Shown piece by piece: positions 44,210-53,548 of a stretch of DNA of 64,000 nt (the first letter of the stretch is position 1; each line of letters starts with the position of its first letter). The stretch covers positions 149,576-213,575 of the forward strand of contig NZ_WSTB01000010.1 in the NCBI RefSeq assembly GCF_009789235.1. Reading direction: 5' to 3'. The notes beneath the pieces were generated by a model. That model was not told the DNA's origin, ran no database searches, and was given only the letters and a program-made list of their open reading frames with translations. The stretch is from Flavobacterium hydrocarbonoxydans (lineage in GTDB: Bacteria; Bacteroidota; Bacteroidia; Flavobacteriales; Flavobacteriaceae). The position numbers were made by a program, and so were the translations under genes.

Positions 44210-45136
44210 ATGTCGATAATAATAGGAATAGATATAGGAGGCAGTCATATTAGTAGTGCAGCCGTGAACAAGGAAACCCTTGAAATAATTGACGGAACTT
44301 GGTTTAGAGGCGCAGTGGACAGCAAAGCTTCTAAAGAAATAATCCTGAAAAAATGGGCTGAAATTATCAATCAGACTCTTAATGAAGTTACGATGGATGA
44401 CACCATTGGAATTGCTTTTTCAATGCCAGGGCCGTTTGAATACGAAACAGGAACTGCAATGTTCGAAGGAAATGATAAATACGAATCGTTATATAATGTA
44501 AATATTCCGGAAGATTTAATAAGATATTTAGATAACAAGAACGTAACTTTTAGGTTTTTAAATGATGCGACTTCATTTGGAATAGGAAGTGCTTTAGGAC
44601 AGAAAGACGGCGGAGCAAATAAAAAAGTAATTGCCATAACCTTAGGAACCGGTTTTGGAGCCTCATTTTTAAATGATGTTATTCCGGTCGTAAATGGTGC
44701 AGGTGTGCCTGAAAACGGCTGTCTTTGGGATAAAACTTTTCAGGACAGCATAGCCGATGCTTATTTTTCGACGAGATGGTTTTTACAGAAATACGAACAA
44801 TACAGCGGACAAAAAAGTAAGGATGGCGTTAAGGAAATTGCCAGTTTAAAAAATGAATATTCTGCTCAGATTTTTGATGAATTTGCACAGAACCTAAGTG
44901 ATTTTTTATTGCCATATATACACAGTTTCAAAGCAGATTCGTTAGTACTGGGAGGAAATATTGCAAAATGTCACGATTTGTTTTTACCGCAAGTACTTCA
45001 AAAATGGGAAGCAGCCGGAACGACCATTTCGGTTACGATTTTAGACAATACCGAAGAGTCCAGTATTGTAGGCTCAAGTTATATGTTTAACGAAGTTTTT
45101 TGGGAAAGAATAAAAGAAGAACTTCCTAATTTTTAA
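44210..45136 (+). CDS. ROK-family sugar kinase (probable mannose kinase)
   Basis: A 308-residue cytoplasmic protein. GIDIGGSHISSAAVNKETLE is the phosphate-1 loop, FLNDATSFGIGSALG holds the catalytic Asp (~115), and ITLGTGFGASFL is the second phosphate loop. The Cys-rich zinc motif of classical ROK kinases (CxCGxxGCxE) is absent; the region reads NGAGVPENGCLWD. Position between GH92 genes and a phosphomannose isomerase makes mannose the likely substrate, giving mannose-6-phosphate. Confidence 0.85.
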   Translation: MSIIIGIDIGGSHISSAAVNKETLEIIDGTWFRGAVDSKASKEIILKKWAEIINQTLNEVTMDDTIGIAFSMPGPFEYETGTAMFEGNDKYESLYNVNIPEDLIRYLDNKNVTFRFLNDATSFGIGSALGQKDGGANKKVIAITLGTGFGASFLNDVIPVVNGAGVPENGCLWDKTFQDSIADAYFSTRWFLQKYEQYSGQKSKDGVKEIASLKNEYSAQIFDEFAQNLSDFLLPYIHSFKADSLVLGGNIAKCHDLFLPQVLQKWEAAGTTISVTILDNTEESSIVGSSYMFNEVFWERIKEELPNF

Positions 45137-45175
45137 TGAAATTAAGGAAAATATACAATCATAAAAATCATAAAA

Positions 45176-45691
45176 ATGAATATTAATAACATTGATAATT
45201 TAGAAAAACCAGCTGTATTCGAAGAAATTGCCAAATTTCTTGCAGCTGAAAATTTTACAGTAGCGTCACAAGATCAATCCAGACCATGGGGAGGTTTTTT
45301 TGTGTTGGATGAAAGTCAGGCAGCTGCATTTGCCGCTAAATTTTTTCCACATCTCAATATGTCGGATATCCAGATTACAAACAAATTAAGTCCAAAAATA
45401 TTAATTGTTGCACCTAATAAACGATTATCATGGCAATATCATTTTCGAAGAGCCGAAATCTGGAAAGTTCTGGTAGGACCAGTGGGCGTAAAAATCAGCG
45501 ACACAGATCAGGAAGGTGAACTCAAAGAATTGGTTGCAGACAGCTTTATACAAATGGATAAAGGGGAGCGTCATCGCCTAATTGGTTTGGATTCATGGGG
45601 TATCGTAGCCGAAATTTGGCAGCATACTGATCCTGAAAACCCTTCAGACGAAGATGATATTGTGCGCCTGCAAGACGATTTTGGCAGATAA
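45176..45691 (+). CDS. Cupin-type mannose-6-phosphate isomerase
   Basis: A 171-residue single cupin. SRPWGGFFVLDE (~39-50), KRLSWQYHFRRAEIWKVLVG with the metal-binding His and Glu (~81-100) and DKGERHRLIGL with a further His fit the small phosphomannose isomerase group. It would convert mannose-6-phosphate from the ROK kinase 40 bases upstream to fructose-6-phosphate. It has no signal peptide. It ends the long enzyme operon; the LacI gene follows after 165 bases with its own -7 element. Confidence 0.82.
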   Translation: MNINNIDNLEKPAVFEEIAKFLAAENFTVASQDQSRPWGGFFVLDESQAAAFAAKFFPHLNMSDIQITNKLSPKILIVAPNKRLSWQYHFRRAEIWKVLVGPVGVKISDTDQEGELKELVADSFIQMDKGERHRLIGLDSWGIVAEIWQHTDPENPSDEDDIVRLQDDFGR

Positions 45692-45765
45692 TACACGCTT
45701 TAGCAGTTGTAAAAATACTATTGGTCGTTGCGTTTTTATTATTAAACTCCTACCATTACTTTTAT

Positions 45766-45773
45766 TATATTTG
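45766..45773 (+). promoter_or_regulatory. -7 element of the LacI-type regulator gene
   Basis: TATATTTG matches TAnnTTTG. No palindromic CTAAAACG-type operator is nearby, so the regulator does not seem to repress itself. Confidence 0.4.
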
Positions 45774-45856
45774 ATGCAGTTATATGCTCAATGTTTTTTT
45801 AGTCAAAATAAAAAGCATTGAGCAAAACAATCTAATATATTTTATAAGCTTTACGA

Positions 45857-46888
45857 ATGAAGAAAAAAACAGTATCTATAAAAACCATTGCAGCAAATCT
45901 TAACATTTCAGTTACCACTGTTTCTTTTGTTTTAAACGGAAAAGCGAAAGAAAAACATATTTCTAAAGAGTTAACGCAAAAGGTGCTGGATTATGCCAAA
46001 GCCGTAAACTACAAACCCAACCAGATTGCACAAAGTCTTAGAACTGGAAAATCAAAAATTTTGGTTTTTATGGTCGAAGACATATCAAATAGTTTCTTCT
46101 CTAAACTAGCCCGTATCATCGAGGATATCGCTTATGATAAAGGCTATAAAGTGATTTTTTGCAGCAACGAAAACGACGACGAAAAATCCATAGACTTGAT
46201 CAGTTTGTTTAAGAATCGTCAGGTCGATGGTTTTATTATTGTTCCGTCTCCGGGAATAAAAAGCACTATCGAAGAACTAATCGAGGAGAATATTCCGGTC
46301 GTACTTTTAGATAGATATTTTGCCGGATTAGATTGCAATAGTGTTGTAATCGATAATGAGGAGGCTACTTTTAATGCAACGACACATCTGATACAAAATC
46401 AATTTAAAAACATCGGTTTCATCACCACCGATTCTGATCAGACTCAAATGAAGGATCGTTTATTAGGGTATGAAAAAGCCATAATAAACAATGGTTTGAA
46501 ACCTCAAATACTTAAGATTCCTTATAACGAAACCAGCGATGGAAAAGCAAAAACATTCATCAAAAATTTTATGGTGGAAGCCAAAGATTTAGATGCGGTA
46601 TTTTTTGCTACCAACTATCTTACCCAAACAGGACTGGAATTTTTTAAAGAAACCGATCCTCAATTAATTCAGGATTTAGGTATTATCACTTTCGATGATA
46701 ACGAACTTTTTAAAATCTATAGCCCCACCATTACTGCGGTATCTCAGCCATTAGTCGAAATTAGTAATGAACTGATGAAACTCTTATTACCACTCTTAAA
46801 ACGCAAAGACATCAAGGAAGAACCTACTAAAAACATCTTGCTTCAGGCCGAATTAAAAATCAGAGAATCATCGGGTTCAAAAGTTTAG
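45857..46888 (+). CDS. LacI-family transcriptional regulator of the mannan locus
   Basis: A 343-residue regulator. The N-terminal HTH VSIKTIAANLNISVTTVSFV (~5-24) with hinge VNYKPNQIAQSLRTGKSK is classic LacI. The rest is a periplasmic-binding-protein-like effector domain (FMVEDISNSFFSKLARIIED, FIIVPSPGIKSTI, IGFITTDSDQ). It lies inside the locus, and three LacI-type palindromes abut promoters within the window (27257, 47286, 48491). I infer it represses these and releases on a mannose-derived signal. Confidence 0.93.
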   Translation: MKKKTVSIKTIAANLNISVTTVSFVLNGKAKEKHISKELTQKVLDYAKAVNYKPNQIAQSLRTGKSKILVFMVEDISNSFFSKLARIIEDIAYDKGYKVIFCSNENDDEKSIDLISLFKNRQVDGFIIVPSPGIKSTIEELIEENIPVVLLDRYFAGLDCNSVVIDNEEATFNATTHLIQNQFKNIGFITTDSDQTQMKDRLLGYEKAIINNGLKPQILKIPYNETSDGKAKTFIKNFMVEAKDLDAVFFATNYLTQTGLEFFKETDPQLIQDLGIITFDDNELFKIYSPTITAVSQPLVEISNELMKLLLPLLKRKDIKEEPTKNILLQAELKIRESSGSKV

Positions 46889-47006
46889 TAGGATTTAAAA
46901 TAACAATTTTTTTAAATTCCAAATTCCAATTTTCAACTAGTATAGTATAAATTTAGTTGTAAATCTGCCGGATCTGCATGCTAAAAAATATCAAAACATA
47001 GAAAAG

Positions 47007-47092
47007 GTTCAGGAGCTGTTTCCTGCTATCCGTTACAATCTTTTGTGCCGAACCCCGGCACAAAAGGATTTCCACTTCTATCAGGGCTAGGG
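47007..47092 (+). ncRNA. Candidate Flavo-1-like structured RNA element
   Basis: The element starts GGTTCAGGAGCTGTTTCCTG, continues with CTATCCGTTACAATC, then has a perfect 11-bp hairpin CTTTTGTGCCG (47040-47050) / CGGCACAAAAG (47056-47066). It closes with GGATTTCCACTTCTATCAGG and GCTAGGGC. Its conserved ends around a variable hairpin fit my memory of the dispersed flavobacterial element catalogued as Flavo-1. Strand is assumed from that layout. Confidence 0.45.
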
Positions 47093-47285
47093 CAGTCATT
47101 TTCATAAGAAAGTAATCGAAGCCAAACTTTCAGATTTCTAAAAATGCTCCTGCATCCAGTCTAATTTTAATTTTATAATTTACAAGAATCTTTGTCAATT
47201 CATCATTACAACAATCTTTATATTATAATAATCCCTTTTTATTAACCCTAAAATTATGTATATCTAAAAATAAATGTTGGTTTTC

Positions 47286-47307
47286 CTAAAACGGTTTAGT
47301 AAGTTTG
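47286..47307 (+). promoter_or_regulatory. LacI-type operator abutting the GH43 -7 element
   Basis: CTAAAACGGTTTAG (47286-47299) directly precedes TAAGTTTG (47300-47307). It differs from the susC site at the centre (CGG for CGT) but keeps position and arms. Confidence 0.75.
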
Positions 47308-47337
47308 TTTATTAATTGAAATCCAAAACAAACCACG

Positions 47338-48321
47338 ATGAAAAAAATCCTATTGTATTTTTTTATACTTTTTTGTTCCAAAACAATTGCACAAAGCACT
47401 ACAACTGCTGAAGCAAAAAGCAATAATCCTGTTTTTAAAGGCTGGTATGCTGATCCTGAAGGAATAATTTTCGATAAAACCTACTGGATATATCCCACCT
47501 TTTCTGCTCCTTATGAAGATCAGGTTTTTCTGGATGCTTTTTCTTCTCCAGACCTGACACACTGGACAAAACATTCCCGAATTTTAGATACTACAGCCGT
47601 AAAATGGGCCAAAAAGGCTATATGGGCACCTTCTATCATTAAAAATAAAAACAAATACTTCCTGTTTTTTGGTGCCAACGACATTCAGAGCGATAATGAA
47701 ATTGGCGGAATTGGTATTGCCGTAGCTTCAAAACCTGAAGGACCTTACAAAGACTATCTGGGAAAACCGCTTGTTGATAAATTTTATAACGGAGCCCAGC
47801 CAATAGACCAGTTTGTTTTTAGAGACAAAGACGGTCAGTGTTACTTAATTTACGGAGGCTGGAGACATTGCAACATAGCGAAGCTAAAAGCTGATTTTAC
47901 CGGTTTTGTTCCATTTAAGGACAAAACAGTTTTCAAAGAAATTACTCCTGAAAATTATGTCGAAGGTCCATTTATGTTTATCCGAAACAATAAATATTAC
48001 TTCATGTGGTCAGAAGGCGGCTGGACAGGACCGGACTATTGTGTAGCCTACGCTATAGCCGATTCTCCAATGGGGCCTTTTAAAAGAATTGGTAAAATAT
48101 TAGAACAGGATTCTCAGGTTGCCAGAGGAGCTGGACATCATTCGGTTATTAAAGCTCCGGATTCGGATAAATATTATATTGTTTACCATCGCAGACCACT
48201 TACAGAAACGGACGGAAATTCAAGAGAAACCTGTATCGAAGAAATGTTTTTTGATGAAAATGGCTTTATTAAGCCAGTCAAAATCACACACGAGGGAGTG
48301 AATTCAAATCCTCTCAAATAA
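47338..48321 (+). CDS. GH43-family glycoside hydrolase
   Basis: A 327-residue exported protein (signal peptide to TIAQS, ~19). The five-bladed beta-propeller signature is clear: FKGWYADPEGII with the base Asp near 39, IWAPSIIKNKNKYFLFFGAN, PIDQFVFRDKDGQCYLIYGG with the pKa-tuning Asp, and YVEGPFMFIRNNKYYFMWSE with the acid Glu. GH43 enzymes usually act on arabinans or xylans, some on galactans; its place here under a LacI operator suggests it removes a side-chain sugar from the mannan substrate. Confidence 0.92.
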   Translation: MKKILLYFFILFCSKTIAQSTTTAEAKSNNPVFKGWYADPEGIIFDKTYWIYPTFSAPYEDQVFLDAFSSPDLTHWTKHSRILDTTAVKWAKKAIWAPSIIKNKNKYFLFFGANDIQSDNEIGGIGIAVASKPEGPYKDYLGKPLVDKFYNGAQPIDQFVFRDKDGQCYLIYGGWRHCNIAKLKADFTGFVPFKDKTVFKEITPENYVEGPFMFIRNNKYYFMWSEGGWTGPDYCVAYAIADSPMGPFKRIGKILEQDSQVARGAGHHSVIKAPDSDKYYIVYHRRPLTETDGNSRETCIEEMFFDENGFIKPVKITHEGVNSNPLK

Positions 48322-48643
48322 TTATTAATCTGTACAAACATTGAGATGAATAATAATTTAATTTTATAATCCTTGATGTTTTTCCGAGCTTTACTTTATT
48401 AAAGAAAATGATCAAAACTTATAGTATTCAGAATTTTAATGTTATTTTTTTATTGAAACTAAAAAAAAATTAAATATTATTTTTGGTATTACTAAAACGT
48501 TTTAGTATGTTTGCTTTTCTATTTATAATTAAATTGAAGTTACTTTACTAATTCAAAAAACAAACTAATTTATTGTTAATTTTAAAAGTCTTTTAAATGA
48601 GTTATAAGAGATTTTAAATATTAAGAAAACAGTCTAATTTATT
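48322..48643. other. Promoter region of the last GH92 gene
   Basis: AT-rich, without a gene. It contains the LacI-type operator and -7 element at 48491-48513, leaving an untranslated leader of about 125 bases with no evident structure. Confidence 0.6.
48491..48513 (+). promoter_or_regulatory. LacI-type operator abutting the GH92 -7 element
   Basis: ACTAAAACGTTTTAGT (48491-48506) followed by TATGTTTG (48506-48513): operator and -7 element are identical, base for base, to those of susC (27257-27279). Confidence 0.8.
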
Positions 48644-50950
48644 ATGAAAAAAATCATTATTAATTCTATTGCATTCTTTTTTGCCATTCACTGTGTATCG
48701 GCGCAGGAAGGTGTAATAAACAATGTTGAAAATCCTGTTGACTGGGTTAATCCTTTGATCGGTACAGATTCTAATCATAATCTTTCTAACGGTAATACAT
48801 ATCCGGCAATTGCAATGCCTTGGGCAATGAATTTCTGGACGCCGCAAACAGGTAAAATGGGCGACGGATGGGCATATACCTATGACGCAACCAAAATAAA
48901 AGGATTCAAACAAACGCATCAGCCATCGCCCTGGATGAATGATTACGGTCAGTTTTCGATTATGCCGGTTACGGGTAAACTACGTTTTAAAGAAGAAGAA
49001 AGAGAAAGCTGGTTTTCGCACAAAGCCGAAACGGTTACGCCTTATTACTACAGCGTATATCTTGCAGATCATGATGTAACTACAGAAATTGCACCTACTG
49101 AAAGAGCGGCAAGGTTTAGATTTACTTTTCCGGAAACCAATGAGGCTTATATCGTAATCGATGCTTTTGATAAAGGTTCGTATGTAAAGATAATTCCAAA
49201 TGAGAATAAAATTATAGGATATACAACCAAAAATAGCGGTGGAGTTCCTTTGAATTTCAAGAATTATTTTGTGATTATTTTTGATAAAAAATTTACAGTA
49301 AACAAAACTTTTGATGGTGATGCTGTAACCAATGCGCTAACCGATGCTTTAGAAAAACAAGCTAATCATGCTGGTGCTGTTATTGGTTTTAAAACTGCAA
49401 AAGGAGAAAAAGTAAATGCAAAAGTAGCTTCATCATTTATTAGTTATGAACAGGCTGAAAGAAACCTGGAGGAAATTGGCAAAAACGATTTTGATGAACT
49501 AAAAGAAAAAGGAAAAACTGTATGGAATACAGAGTTAAGCCGAATCAAAGTAGGAGGAGGAACAGCTGAACAATTCACTACTTTTTATTCAAGTCTGTAC
49601 CGTTCACTTCTTTTTCCAAGAAAGTTTTATGAGTATGATGCTAAAGGAAATGTAGTACACTACAGTCCGTATAACGGAAAAGTATTGTCTGGTTATATGT
49701 TTACAGATACTGGTTTCTGGGATACTTTTAGAGCCTTATATCCTTTCCTGAACTTAATGTATCCTGAACTCAATCAGCAAATGCAGGAAGGTTTATCCAA
49801 TGCTTATAACGAAAGCGGCTGGCTGCCAGAGTGGGCAAGCCCAGGTTTACGTGATATTATGGTAGGAAACAACTCGGCATCTATTGTAGCTGAAGCGTAT
49901 CTAAAAAGCGAAACCAAAAACAATCCGGATATCGAAAACCTTTACAAAGCCGTAATTCACGGAGCCAATAATGCAGGACCGTTAAGAGCTGTAGGGCGCT
50001 TGGGTGTCGATTATTACAATACTTTAGGATATGTTCCGTATGATGCTGGTATCAACGAAAATGCGGCAAGAACATTAGAGTACGCTTATGACGATTTTGC
50101 TATTTATAAGTTGGGTGTTGCTTTAAACAAGCCTAAAGCTGAAACAGATATCTATAAAAAACGTAGTTTAAACTATAAAAACCTATTCGATCCTCAGAAT
50201 AATCTAATGAGAGGGAAAAATTTAGATGGTAAATTCCAGGCACCTTTTAGCCCTTTCAAATGGGGAGATGCGTTTACAGAAGGAAACAGCTGGCATTATT
50301 CCTGGTCTGTTTTTCATGACATGCAAGGGTTAATCGATCTTATGGGTGGTAAAAAAGATTTTGTTGATCAATTAGATAAAGTGTTTTCATTAGCTCCTGT
50401 TTTTGACGAAAGTTATTACGGTGGTGTAATTCACGAGATCAGAGAGATGCAAATTGCTAATATGGGGCAATATGCACACGGAAACCAGCCTATTCAGCAC
50501 ATGACGTATCTGTATAATTATGCCGGAGAACCTTGGAAAACTCAATATTGGGTAAGAGAAACCATGAACAGAATGTACAATTCTTCGCCTGATGGTTATT
50601 GTGGAGATGAGGATAACGGACAAACATCGGCCTGGTATGTGTTCTCGGCAATGGGCTTTTATCCCGTAACTCCTGCAAGCGATCAGTATGTTATTGGGGC
50701 TCCATTATTCAAAAACATTACACTGAAACTGCAAAACGGAAAGGAAGTATTCATCAATGCTCCTGAGAACAGCGCGCAGAATAGGTATATCCAAAGTATG
50801 AAATACAACGGAGAGACCGACACTAAAAACTGGTTAAGCCATTCAGAATTACTTAAAGGCGCTACTATAGATTTTGAAATGGGTGCAGATCCTAATAAAA
50901 GAAGAGGTACATCCAAAAAAGATTTTCCTTATTCACTTTCTAACGAATAA
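48644..50950 (+). CDS. GH92 exo-alpha-mannosidase, second close paralogue
   Basis: A 768-residue exported protein (signal peptide to VSAQE, ~21). It has the same motif series as the GH92 at 39779: GTDSNHNLSNGNTYPAIAMP, HGNQPIQHMTYLYNYAG and DEDNGQTSAWYVFSAMGFYP, so it is a catalytically intact alpha-mannosidase. It has its own LacI-controlled promoter and a strong terminator, forming a separate unit of the same regulon. Confidence 0.95.
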   Translation: MKKIIINSIAFFFAIHCVSAQEGVINNVENPVDWVNPLIGTDSNHNLSNGNTYPAIAMPWAMNFWTPQTGKMGDGWAYTYDATKIKGFKQTHQPSPWMNDYGQFSIMPVTGKLRFKEEERESWFSHKAETVTPYYYSVYLADHDVTTEIAPTERAARFRFTFPETNEAYIVIDAFDKGSYVKIIPNENKIIGYTTKNSGGVPLNFKNYFVIIFDKKFTVNKTFDGDAVTNALTDALEKQANHAGAVIGFKTAKGEKVNAKVASSFISYEQAERNLEEIGKNDFDELKEKGKTVWNTELSRIKVGGGTAEQFTTFYSSLYRSLLFPRKFYEYDAKGNVVHYSPYNGKVLSGYMFTDTGFWDTFRALYPFLNLMYPELNQQMQEGLSNAYNESGWLPEWASPGLRDIMVGNNSASIVAEAYLKSETKNNPDIENLYKAVIHGANNAGPLRAVGRLGVDYYNTLGYVPYDAGINENAARTLEYAYDDFAIYKLGVALNKPKAETDIYKKRSLNYKNLFDPQNNLMRGKNLDGKFQAPFSPFKWGDAFTEGNSWHYSWSVFHDMQGLIDLMGGKKDFVDQLDKVFSLAPVFDESYYGGVIHEIREMQIANMGQYAHGNQPIQHMTYLYNYAGEPWKTQYWVRETMNRMYNSSPDGYCGDEDNGQTSAWYVFSAMGFYPVTPASDQYVIGAPLFKNITLKLQNGKEVFINAPENSAQNRYIQSMKYNGETDTKNWLSHSELLKGATIDFEMGADPNKRRGTSKKDFPYSLSNE

Positions 50951-50994
50951 TACATAATTACCTAATTATAAAAGTTAGTTCATTATTATCATAA

Positions 50995-51035
50995 AGAAGC
51001 CGTCCCGAATAGTATATCAGGACGGCTTCTTTTTA
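50995..51035. terminator. Terminator between convergent genes
   Basis: AGAAGCCGTCC (50995-51005) pairs perfectly with GGACGGCTTCT (51020-51030), followed by T on the plus strand. It ends the GH92 transcript and may also serve the leftward receptor gene. Confidence 0.85.
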
Positions 51036-51058
51036 TATAAGGTTTTGTGAGCTGTAAC

Positions 51059-53461
51059 TTAAAACTTGTACGTTACACCAAGTCTTACGTTTATGGGCTG
51101 TTCTGTTTGCCAGTAATAGGCACCCTTTTCTCCAATCCATTGATAGAAGGAACCACTGTAAAGATATTCATTAAGAATATTAAATACATTAGCAGTGAAC
51201 TTCAGTTTATTAGTTTCGTATGATAATCCACCATCTAGTTTAAAATAGTTAGGTAGTTTTTCAAGTCCCGGACTCCAGGTATCGGTTTGGCGTCCTGCAA
51301 GATAAGTACCTCCAATAGAAGCGCCTAACCCTTTTAGCTTTCCGTTTACAAGGGTGTAATTCAGCCATGCGTTGGCTGTATGTTTGGCATATCCCGGAAC
51401 TATATCTCCTACATTAATACCTAAACCGGGTGCAACACTGGTTACAACAGATTCTGTAAAAGCATAATTGGCAATAAGATTAAGACCGTCAAATATTTTT
51501 CCTCTTAGGTCAAATTCTACTCCTTCAGCTCTTTTTTCTCCCAAAACTATTTTATATTGATCTGTTGGTCCATTAGTAGGATCAGCTGTAAGTTCGTTTT
51601 CTTTTACAATACGATACGCTGCTACACTGGTACTCCATGATCCGTCAAACCAGTCTTTTTTAATACCTACTTCAAAATTATTACCAGTAAGCGGTTTAAT
51701 CTCACCATCTCCTCTCATGATTCCTGACTGTGGCGAGAAAGCCTGATCGTATAAACCATAAACTGCTGTATTATCTGTTATCGAAACACTTACCCCCACA
51801 CGTGGCGTAATATGGCTGTCTTCCTGAGTTTCACCCCAGCTTGTCTGACTTATCCAGGTATATCTTGCCGCAAGAGTCAGTCTTATTTTATTATCTAAAA
51901 AACCAAGCTCATCCTGAACATAACCAGCCGCAAATTTAGATGTCATCACTCCCGCTACTGATCTTTCTTTAAGAGGAGTATCACGATCAAAATTGGGCAG
52001 ACCATTAGCAGGCGGTCCATAGTCTGGATTATTGATATTAAAAGGATCCTCTACAGTATCAAGATCATGCGATTGCATCCAGTCGGCCATGTATTCTTTG
52101 TTTGCCATATCTACACCACCCAGTACTTTATGGGTTATCGGACCCGTTTCAAATTTTCCGTTTACAAATACCTGACCTAAAAACATATCACTTTCAGCAT
52201 CCCAGATACCTACATTTCTTATAATTTCTCCCAATTGCAAATCAGCAGTAGGGGCTATATTACTTGGCCATGAGCTGTATCCTTCCTGCAAATATTTAAA
52301 ATAAGAGGTTTGTGCGGTAAGTTTCCATTTATCATCAAAGTTATGCTCAAACATCAGGTACCCACTATGGTCGTTCATTTTAGTATCTGGCAATCCTGGC
52401 TGTGTCATCGTAAAATCTACAGGAGTTGTAGCATAACCACCACCATCAGCACCAAATATATAATACGATCCTACCTCGGTCATATTAGCATGCTGATAAT
52501 TATATTCCAAAGTTACTTTGGTTTTATCATCTATCTGATACGAAAGAACAGGAGCAAAGACATAACGGTCATTGTGTTCAAAAGAACGGTGCGAACCTTT
52601 CTTTTGTATAGCACCATTTACGCGGTATAAAAACTTACCTTCCTTATCAAACTTTCCATCAAGGTCAATACTGGCTCTGTAAAAGTCATAACTTCCGCCC
52701 ATTACCGTAGCTTCACCTTTGGTAATTCCTGTTGGTTTTTTGGTCACCACATTATAAAGTCCGCTTGGGTCACCGCTGGATAACATAAAACCTGCCGGAC
52801 CTTTTACAAACTCAATATGATCTACAAAACTCATATCTTCTGTAAGCGGGCCCCAGAAAGAAGATACCACATTAAATCCATTACGGAAAGCCTGTATCTG
52901 CGAACCACGCATGGTAATATTCGTGTACATATCGCCCCAGTGCTCTAAACGAACTGCACCACTTACATTACGAATCACCCCATCACTCATGCTAATGATC
53001 TGTTGGTCTTTCAGCGTTTGCGCGCTTACGATCTGAATGTTCTGCGGAATCTCAAGTACGGGAGTGTTCAAACGTAAAGATAGCGATGGCTTATCCTGCT
53101 TGTATTTGTTTTTGGTAATCACTACCTCGTCAAGTTCTTCCTGACTCTCAGATAGCTGGAAGTTTTTGGTTACTGTTTGGTTGGCCACAACTGTAATACT
53201 TTCAGATACCGGCGTAATACCTACACCGTTTATGCGTAGTGTATAAACACCCGCTTTTACATTCTTGATTTCGTATTGTCCGTTTGCATTGGTAACGGCT
53301 GTATATTTTGTACCCTTAAGCGCTACTGCAATATTTTCAGCAGGGGTATCGCCACTCAAGGCGACTGTACCAGCTACTTTCCCTAGTTCCTGACTCATCA
53401 TAAATGCAGAGCTCAGGAGCATTAGGCAAAATAAAACTTTCTTAATAATAGTCAAATTCAT
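51059..53461 (-). CDS. TonB-dependent siderophore-type receptor
   Basis: An 800-residue outer-membrane receptor with a signal peptide (to MMSQ, ~24). A carboxypeptidase-regulatory-like domain follows (~27-110), then a TonB-box-like ELDEVVITKNKYK, a plug domain (IEFVKGPAGFMLSSGDPSGL with NVVTKKP, the FhuA/FoxA-type siderophore signature) and a barrel ending NVRLGVTYKF with terminal Phe. It imports an iron chelate of unknown identity. Its -7 element TACTTTTG (minus strand, 53487-53494) has TTTG 20 bases upstream, and a palindrome of iron-box type covers this region, suggesting iron repression. Confidence 0.93.
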   Translation of the reverse strand: MNLTIIKKVLFCLMLLSSAFMMSQELGKVAGTVALSGDTPAENIAVALKGTKYTAVTNANGQYEIKNVKAGVYTLRINGVGITPVSESITVVANQTVTKNFQLSESQEELDEVVITKNKYKQDKPSLSLRLNTPVLEIPQNIQIVSAQTLKDQQIISMSDGVIRNVSGAVRLEHWGDMYTNITMRGSQIQAFRNGFNVVSSFWGPLTEDMSFVDHIEFVKGPAGFMLSSGDPSGLYNVVTKKPTGITKGEATVMGGSYDFYRASIDLDGKFDKEGKFLYRVNGAIQKKGSHRSFEHNDRYVFAPVLSYQIDDKTKVTLEYNYQHANMTEVGSYYIFGADGGGYATTPVDFTMTQPGLPDTKMNDHSGYLMFEHNFDDKWKLTAQTSYFKYLQEGYSSWPSNIAPTADLQLGEIIRNVGIWDAESDMFLGQVFVNGKFETGPITHKVLGGVDMANKEYMADWMQSHDLDTVEDPFNINNPDYGPPANGLPNFDRDTPLKERSVAGVMTSKFAAGYVQDELGFLDNKIRLTLAARYTWISQTSWGETQEDSHITPRVGVSVSITDNTAVYGLYDQAFSPQSGIMRGDGEIKPLTGNNFEVGIKKDWFDGSWSTSVAAYRIVKENELTADPTNGPTDQYKIVLGEKRAEGVEFDLRGKIFDGLNLIANYAFTESVVTSVAPGLGINVGDIVPGYAKHTANAWLNYTLVNGKLKGLGASIGGTYLAGRQTDTWSPGLEKLPNYFKLDGGLSYETNKLKFTANVFNILNEYLYSGSFYQWIGEKGAYYWQTEQPINVRLGVTYKF

Positions 53462-53486
53462 TTTGGTTTGGTTTTAAAATTCGAAG

Positions 53487-53548
53487 CAAAAGTATAACCT
53501 AATACCTTACGAAGCAAATTATTCTTAATTATTCTAAATAAGAATAAT
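53487..53548 (-). promoter_or_regulatory. Receptor promoter with iron-box-like palindrome
   Basis: Minus-strand TTTG (53515-53518), 20 bases, then TACTTTTG (53487-53494). ATTATTCTTA (53518-53527) and TAAGAATAAT (53539-53548) are perfect inverted arms that touch the upstream promoter element. The repeated ATTCT/AGAAT steps resemble Fur-type sites. Confidence 0.55.

Larger units (their letters stand above)
46889..47337. other. Intergenic region with candidate structured RNA and GH43 promoter
   Basis: No gene is supported. A structured, GC-richer element lies at 47007-47092 and the operator-promoter of the GH43 gene at 47286-47307. Confidence 0.6.
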
